Assembly: GCA_027574665.1 (NCBI GenBank) | Contig: CM050664.1 | Location: 16,332,774 to 16,396,773, forward strand | Direction: 5' to 3' | From: Rhynochetos jubatus | Lineage: Eukaryota > Chordata > Aves > Eurypygiformes > Rhynochetidae | DNA length: 64,000 nt | Shown here: positions 60,363 through 64,000 of the stretch, one piece after another | Layout: every line of letters begins with the position of its first letter | How positions within the stretch are numbered: position 1 is the stretch's first letter | The notes under the pieces: model-generated | What the model was told of the DNA's origin: nothing | The model's input: only the letters and a program-made list of their open reading frames with translations | Database searches by the model: none | Program-made: the position numbers and the translations under genes

Positions 60363-63300
60363 GGAAGAATGCCGTGCTCTTCTTTCCCTAGAAACCTCAG
60401 GGGTTTCTTACAGCCACGTTCAGCAGCAGTAACAACACATTCTGGCTTAGCCGATGGGCAATACGATGTCCCAATGGTCTGTGACCAGTGAGAAAACAGA
60501 ACTAAAGGAATATGTTAGTGATGTCTCAGAGAGAGATTTTCTCATTAATAACAGTATTCTAGAACAGTTGACTTATTTCACCTGTTTATCCTCTTTTTGG
60601 TCAGGGCAAGGACTAAGAGAAATAGCTGAATGCTGAAGTGATTAGGACAAATCGTATTTAAGGTGGTTTTGACAGTAACTGGTAAAGGCAGATATAAAAG
60701 GTGAAGCAACCTTAAAAAGAAGACTTTTTAAACCAAATCTGTCGAGTGAAAATTGAGCTGCATCTTGGGGATTAATTTTTATGTTTTGACTTTGTTACAG
60801 ATTATTTACCATGAGGACTATAAAAACAAGAACAGGGGGAAGTGGAGTCGAACTCCATACTATGATGTTGCTATTGCGAAAATGAATGCGGAAAATATAA
60901 GTGTGGTAAGTGATTTCTACAGAATAATCTTGGGATGAACAGCTTTATCCTCTGTGTATGTTTATGTCTAAAGTATGTATTGATTTTGCCAGCTCCAGTT
61001 GTGGCATTTCTCTCTTTCTAAATAAGCTACTCCCTGGCTCCCTGATTTATAAGGTAAGTGCACTGGATGCATTGTTACCTGTTTGTCTCTGTTCCTGACA
61101 GGGGAAATACCAGGAAGGCTTTGAAAACGTGAAAGACCAGATCTCCTTCATGCAGGCTGAAATTCCAGATTATGAGGCTAACAAGGAGTTTCAGATAATG
61201 TCAGTAAGGTGGGTTATGTGCTCTCCCATTTGTTTCGCTTGACCACAGTTCTGAAGCCAGGCCAGTTTGTCCTGAAACTGTTTTGTCAAATGTCAGAAAT
61301 GTTTTCTTACATGCAGAAGATGTATTCTTGTGCTCTAGGGAGCTTATAACGTCTCCTAGCCAGGCTTATGGTCGTCCACAATAGTACCCGTGATATAGAA
61401 TTCGCTTCATTGTTTGATTATGTGATGTTCCTGATTATTCGTTGGAAGAAATCAATACTGTTAACCAAGACCAGCTTAAGCTAGCTGAATTTGGCTCAGC
61501 ATTTTCATACTTATTTATCCTTGCTCAGTGTATCTCAGTGATGTTGTGCTGGCCCAGCTTCGGTTCAAAATACAGAATTCGTTTGGCTTCTGCCTTTTCT
61601 GCGATAGTACACGCATCAGCAAAGACAATCTCGTCATTAATTGTGAGAATGTGACTATTCTGAGATGTCAACTGGTATTTGAAACATCACAGTGTCTGGA
61701 GAGGAGCTTAGAGGAGGCACCTACCAAATAGCTCTCAGTTATCTTGTACCCCTGCCTCCCACCCCCCCACCCATGCACTCCTGTGGTCTGAGTGCCTGTC
61801 ATGGTCCCTTGCCATCATGGATTGTAAGTTAAAAGGGAATTTTCCTGAAAAGTTCAAGATGATACAGGTTAGTGAGTGTTTGGCTTTTAATACTGACCTG
61901 TAAAACCTCACCCTTTTTATTTATTTTTTTTTTTAAGGTAAAATACAGAGCAGACAATGAAAAGAACAAAGCTGGTGCGGATTACCATGTGCTTCCTGCT
62001 GCAGAGAACCCATTGCTGAGGCAATTGAAAGCTGCAGGCAATGTGCTGAGTGATCTAAGTGTTCTCAAAGTACAGACGCATGGTTTTCAGTCGTAAACCC
62101 AGCATTTCGTCACACGGCTTCTCCTTTGGATCTCTCGGTATGTTTACAGACCAATATTTGTGGCGAGATACCCCCAGCCAGAAGGGCGTAGGTGAGACTT
62201 CTCCACAGCGGAGTGTAACAATGGCATGTTATGGGGATAGCTAATTATTGTATAGTTCATTTAGATCCCTGCGGAAAAGGGATCATAAGATGACAGTTCT
62301 TCCCTTACTGTTTTAAGGAACCTTGGCTGATGCCAGTAATGATAAAATACGTGGTACTTTCTCATATCCATACCCCTTGCATTCTGGTGACTCGCTCTAA
62401 TGACTTTCTCCGTTTCTCTCCTCTTGCTGTTTTCTTCTTTATGGAAAAAGACGGCGTATGTCTCAGTGTCAAAAGTCGGTCAGACCTTCCTGTCTTCCCT
62501 CTTAACCGTTATGGGGAAGAAGTGCCGCCTGGTTTTCAGGCTTCTGGGAAAGCTTTTCTTTGCGATCGTTCCACAATTGTGCTGTTGTCACTGCTCATGT
62601 GTTGTGAGGAGCTGCAGTGATACCTGCGGCATTATCTGACGTTGTTTTCTTTTGCAGATATTATACAAAGAAGCCTATGAACAACCCAAAGGGAACAGCA
62701 TGAATTACTGTGACACACCAAAGGTCCAGACTGACATCGTGTGAAGAGTTTTAGTGAGGTACCTATGGCATTTATGTTATGTCGTTCAGTACTGACACTC
62801 GATTACTTTTGATTATGAACTCATTATTTTTCCAGGCAAAATATAAAGATGCATATCAAAAGAATATTTTAAGACACTCTTTGGGCAGCTTTGAGGACCC
62901 ACATCATACACACTGTGTGAAGGTTGAAGCGCTGAAGAGTGATGTAAGCGTGGCAATCATTCTGGTTTCACCATCGTAGTTTCAGTCCAGAGACAGCTCA
63001 GCGTGGTTTCTTACTGGATGTTGATTTTATTCCTAGAAAAATGACAAAGCAGATTGGGAGGAGGAAAAGACAAAATGCTACTTCCCTCAGACCATGACTC
63101 GAGAGTACGGAGCTATTAAGAAGTTAGAGCAGTGTAAGGATGTAAGTGCAGGACAGCAGTGGCCATCAAGTAGCCACCTACGTGCAGAGTATCGGCTTCT
63201 GAGGCGTGTGGAGGTTTACAGAGTGATTCCTGTTAACTTCGATGGTTTTGAAATTGGCCTTATCACCGTATGCATTTTAAAAACCGTATTCATCTGTATT

Positions 63301-63399
63301 TTAGAGCTTTTTGTGCCATCTAGTGATCAAGACAGATGTAGCACAAGCTTTCACAAGTGAAAACATAGTAGAGGAATAGTACCAAAACGATGAACCTCA

Positions 63400-63700
63400 A
63401 GCATTTACCTGCTTAAGTCAAAGTATTTTTACATTAATACTTTAAAAGTACTTTAATTACTTTATTAATAGTAATTTTATTTACTTTATCATTGCTTGGG
63501 AAATTCTTTAAATATCTATTTGTATATAATACACTAAAATGTATCATATAATCATAGAATATACTATAATGTGTATAATATGGTGTCTACTATAAATGGT
63601 AATATTTATATACATATTCAAAATATTTTACTTTAATGCTTAAAAAATACTTCAAAAATTTATTTGCTCTCTGATTATGTTTAAAAGTAACAGGAGCAAC
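63400..63700. other. AT-rich intron segment of nebulin-like fragment
   Basis: This strongly AT-rich, low-complexity stretch of TTTA and ATAATA-type sequence lies between the last two recognised nebulin-like exons. No feature beyond composition is evident. Confidence 0.7.
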
Positions 63701-64000
63701 AGTCCATGACAACGCTTGCCTGCATGCGTGCCATCACTGCTAACTACCCCAAGTGGTGCCACGCTGCTATGTCATGTAAAACAGTTCTGCTTACATGCGT
63801 GTTCTGCAAGCGTGTTTATTGTCTTCTTTCAGAACACCTACAAAAAGCACCCCAGCCAAACCAGGTTTACTCAAGAGACTGATTCTCCAGTACAAAGCAA
63901 GCAGAGGTCACTAGCAAACAGCTGAGCGATGCAAGTCAGCTTGGGAAACGTGTTGCTACGCTCTGACATTGTTGATTTCTGCACCGTGGGCACCTTCACT

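Larger units (their letters stand above)
58287..63930 (+). pseudogene. Nebulin-like gene fragment (N-terminal repeat modules), probably non-functional
   Basis: Eleven exons lie in order: 58287-58391, 58688-58792, 58897-59001, 60116-60220, 60801-60905, 61102-61203, 61938-62054, 62658-62758, 62836-62943, 63037-63141, 63833-63930. Nine encode whole modules of 34-39 residues with nebulin marks such as VLYKQNW, FYPYNNSPEPRRVAQAQ, KGKADYxVLP-like and GSFEDPHHTHC, then CYFPQTMT and KKLEQCKD. Order and exon lengths follow the N-terminal modules of muscle nebulin (actin thin-filament ruler) as I recall them. Lesions: exon 7 donor is CT instead of GT at 62055; exon 8 lacks one base, giving TGA at 62742-62744; exon 11 lacks one base; its donor is GC. 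Exons coding the nebulin N-terminus itself were not found upstream. Introns are kept, so it arose by DNA duplication or rearrangement. A real gene with assembly errors is the alternative. The right side leaves the window. Confidence 0.75.

Noticed and set aside
58287-63930. Processed (retroposed) nebulin pseudogene
   Set aside because: Introns with normal acceptors and mostly normal donors separate all eleven modules, so the segment was copied as DNA.

Overview
The window is vertebrate nuclear DNA, almost certainly from a bird. It has dense multi-exon genes with GT-AG introns, very GC-rich promoters, many minisatellites, and three antisense fragments of the avian CR1 retrotransposon, all with the typical CR1 3' end. 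Gene density, short introns and high GC up to about 57.7 kb resemble an avian microchromosome. Species cannot be named from the sequence.

Layout, all genes on the + strand. (1) 39-5571: last seven coding exons of a TPR protein that I identify as CFAP70 (TTC18). (2) 5866-35632: complete WDR90 (POC16), 41 coding exons with one consistent reading frame of 1854 codons. (3) 36023-47575: complete RHOT2 (Miro2), 19 coding exons and 618 codons. (4) 51593-56503: complete RHBDL1, 8 coding exons and 372 codons, preceded by a large hierarchical minisatellite. (5) 58287-63930: eleven consecutive exons matching the N-terminal repeat modules of nebulin, with two single-base frameshifts and one destroyed splice donor, so most likely a truncated, unprocessed nebulin pseudogene running off the right edge.

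CFAP70 (cilium/flagellum) and WDR90 (centriole wall) are both microtubule-organelle proteins. RHOT2 is a mitochondrial outer-membrane GTPase and RHBDL1 a rhomboid-family membrane protein. WDR90-RHOT2-RHBDL1 in this order and orientation is the ancestral block known from human 16p13.3. The flanks are not the expected ones: in human, CFAP70 and nebulin lie on other chromosomes, and STUB1 normally follows RHBDL1. The genes are packed tail to head: 295 bases from CFAP70 stop to WDR90 start, and 390 bases from WDR90 stop to RHOT2 start.

The points most worth a second look are the nebulin-derived segment and its lesions, the synteny and base-composition break beside it, a possible intron-retained RHOT2 form with a different hydrophobic tail, and a tetranucleotide microsatellite that serves as the pyrimidine tract of an RHBDL1 splice acceptor. 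All gene assignments rest on reading the translations against remembered family sequences; no database search was run.
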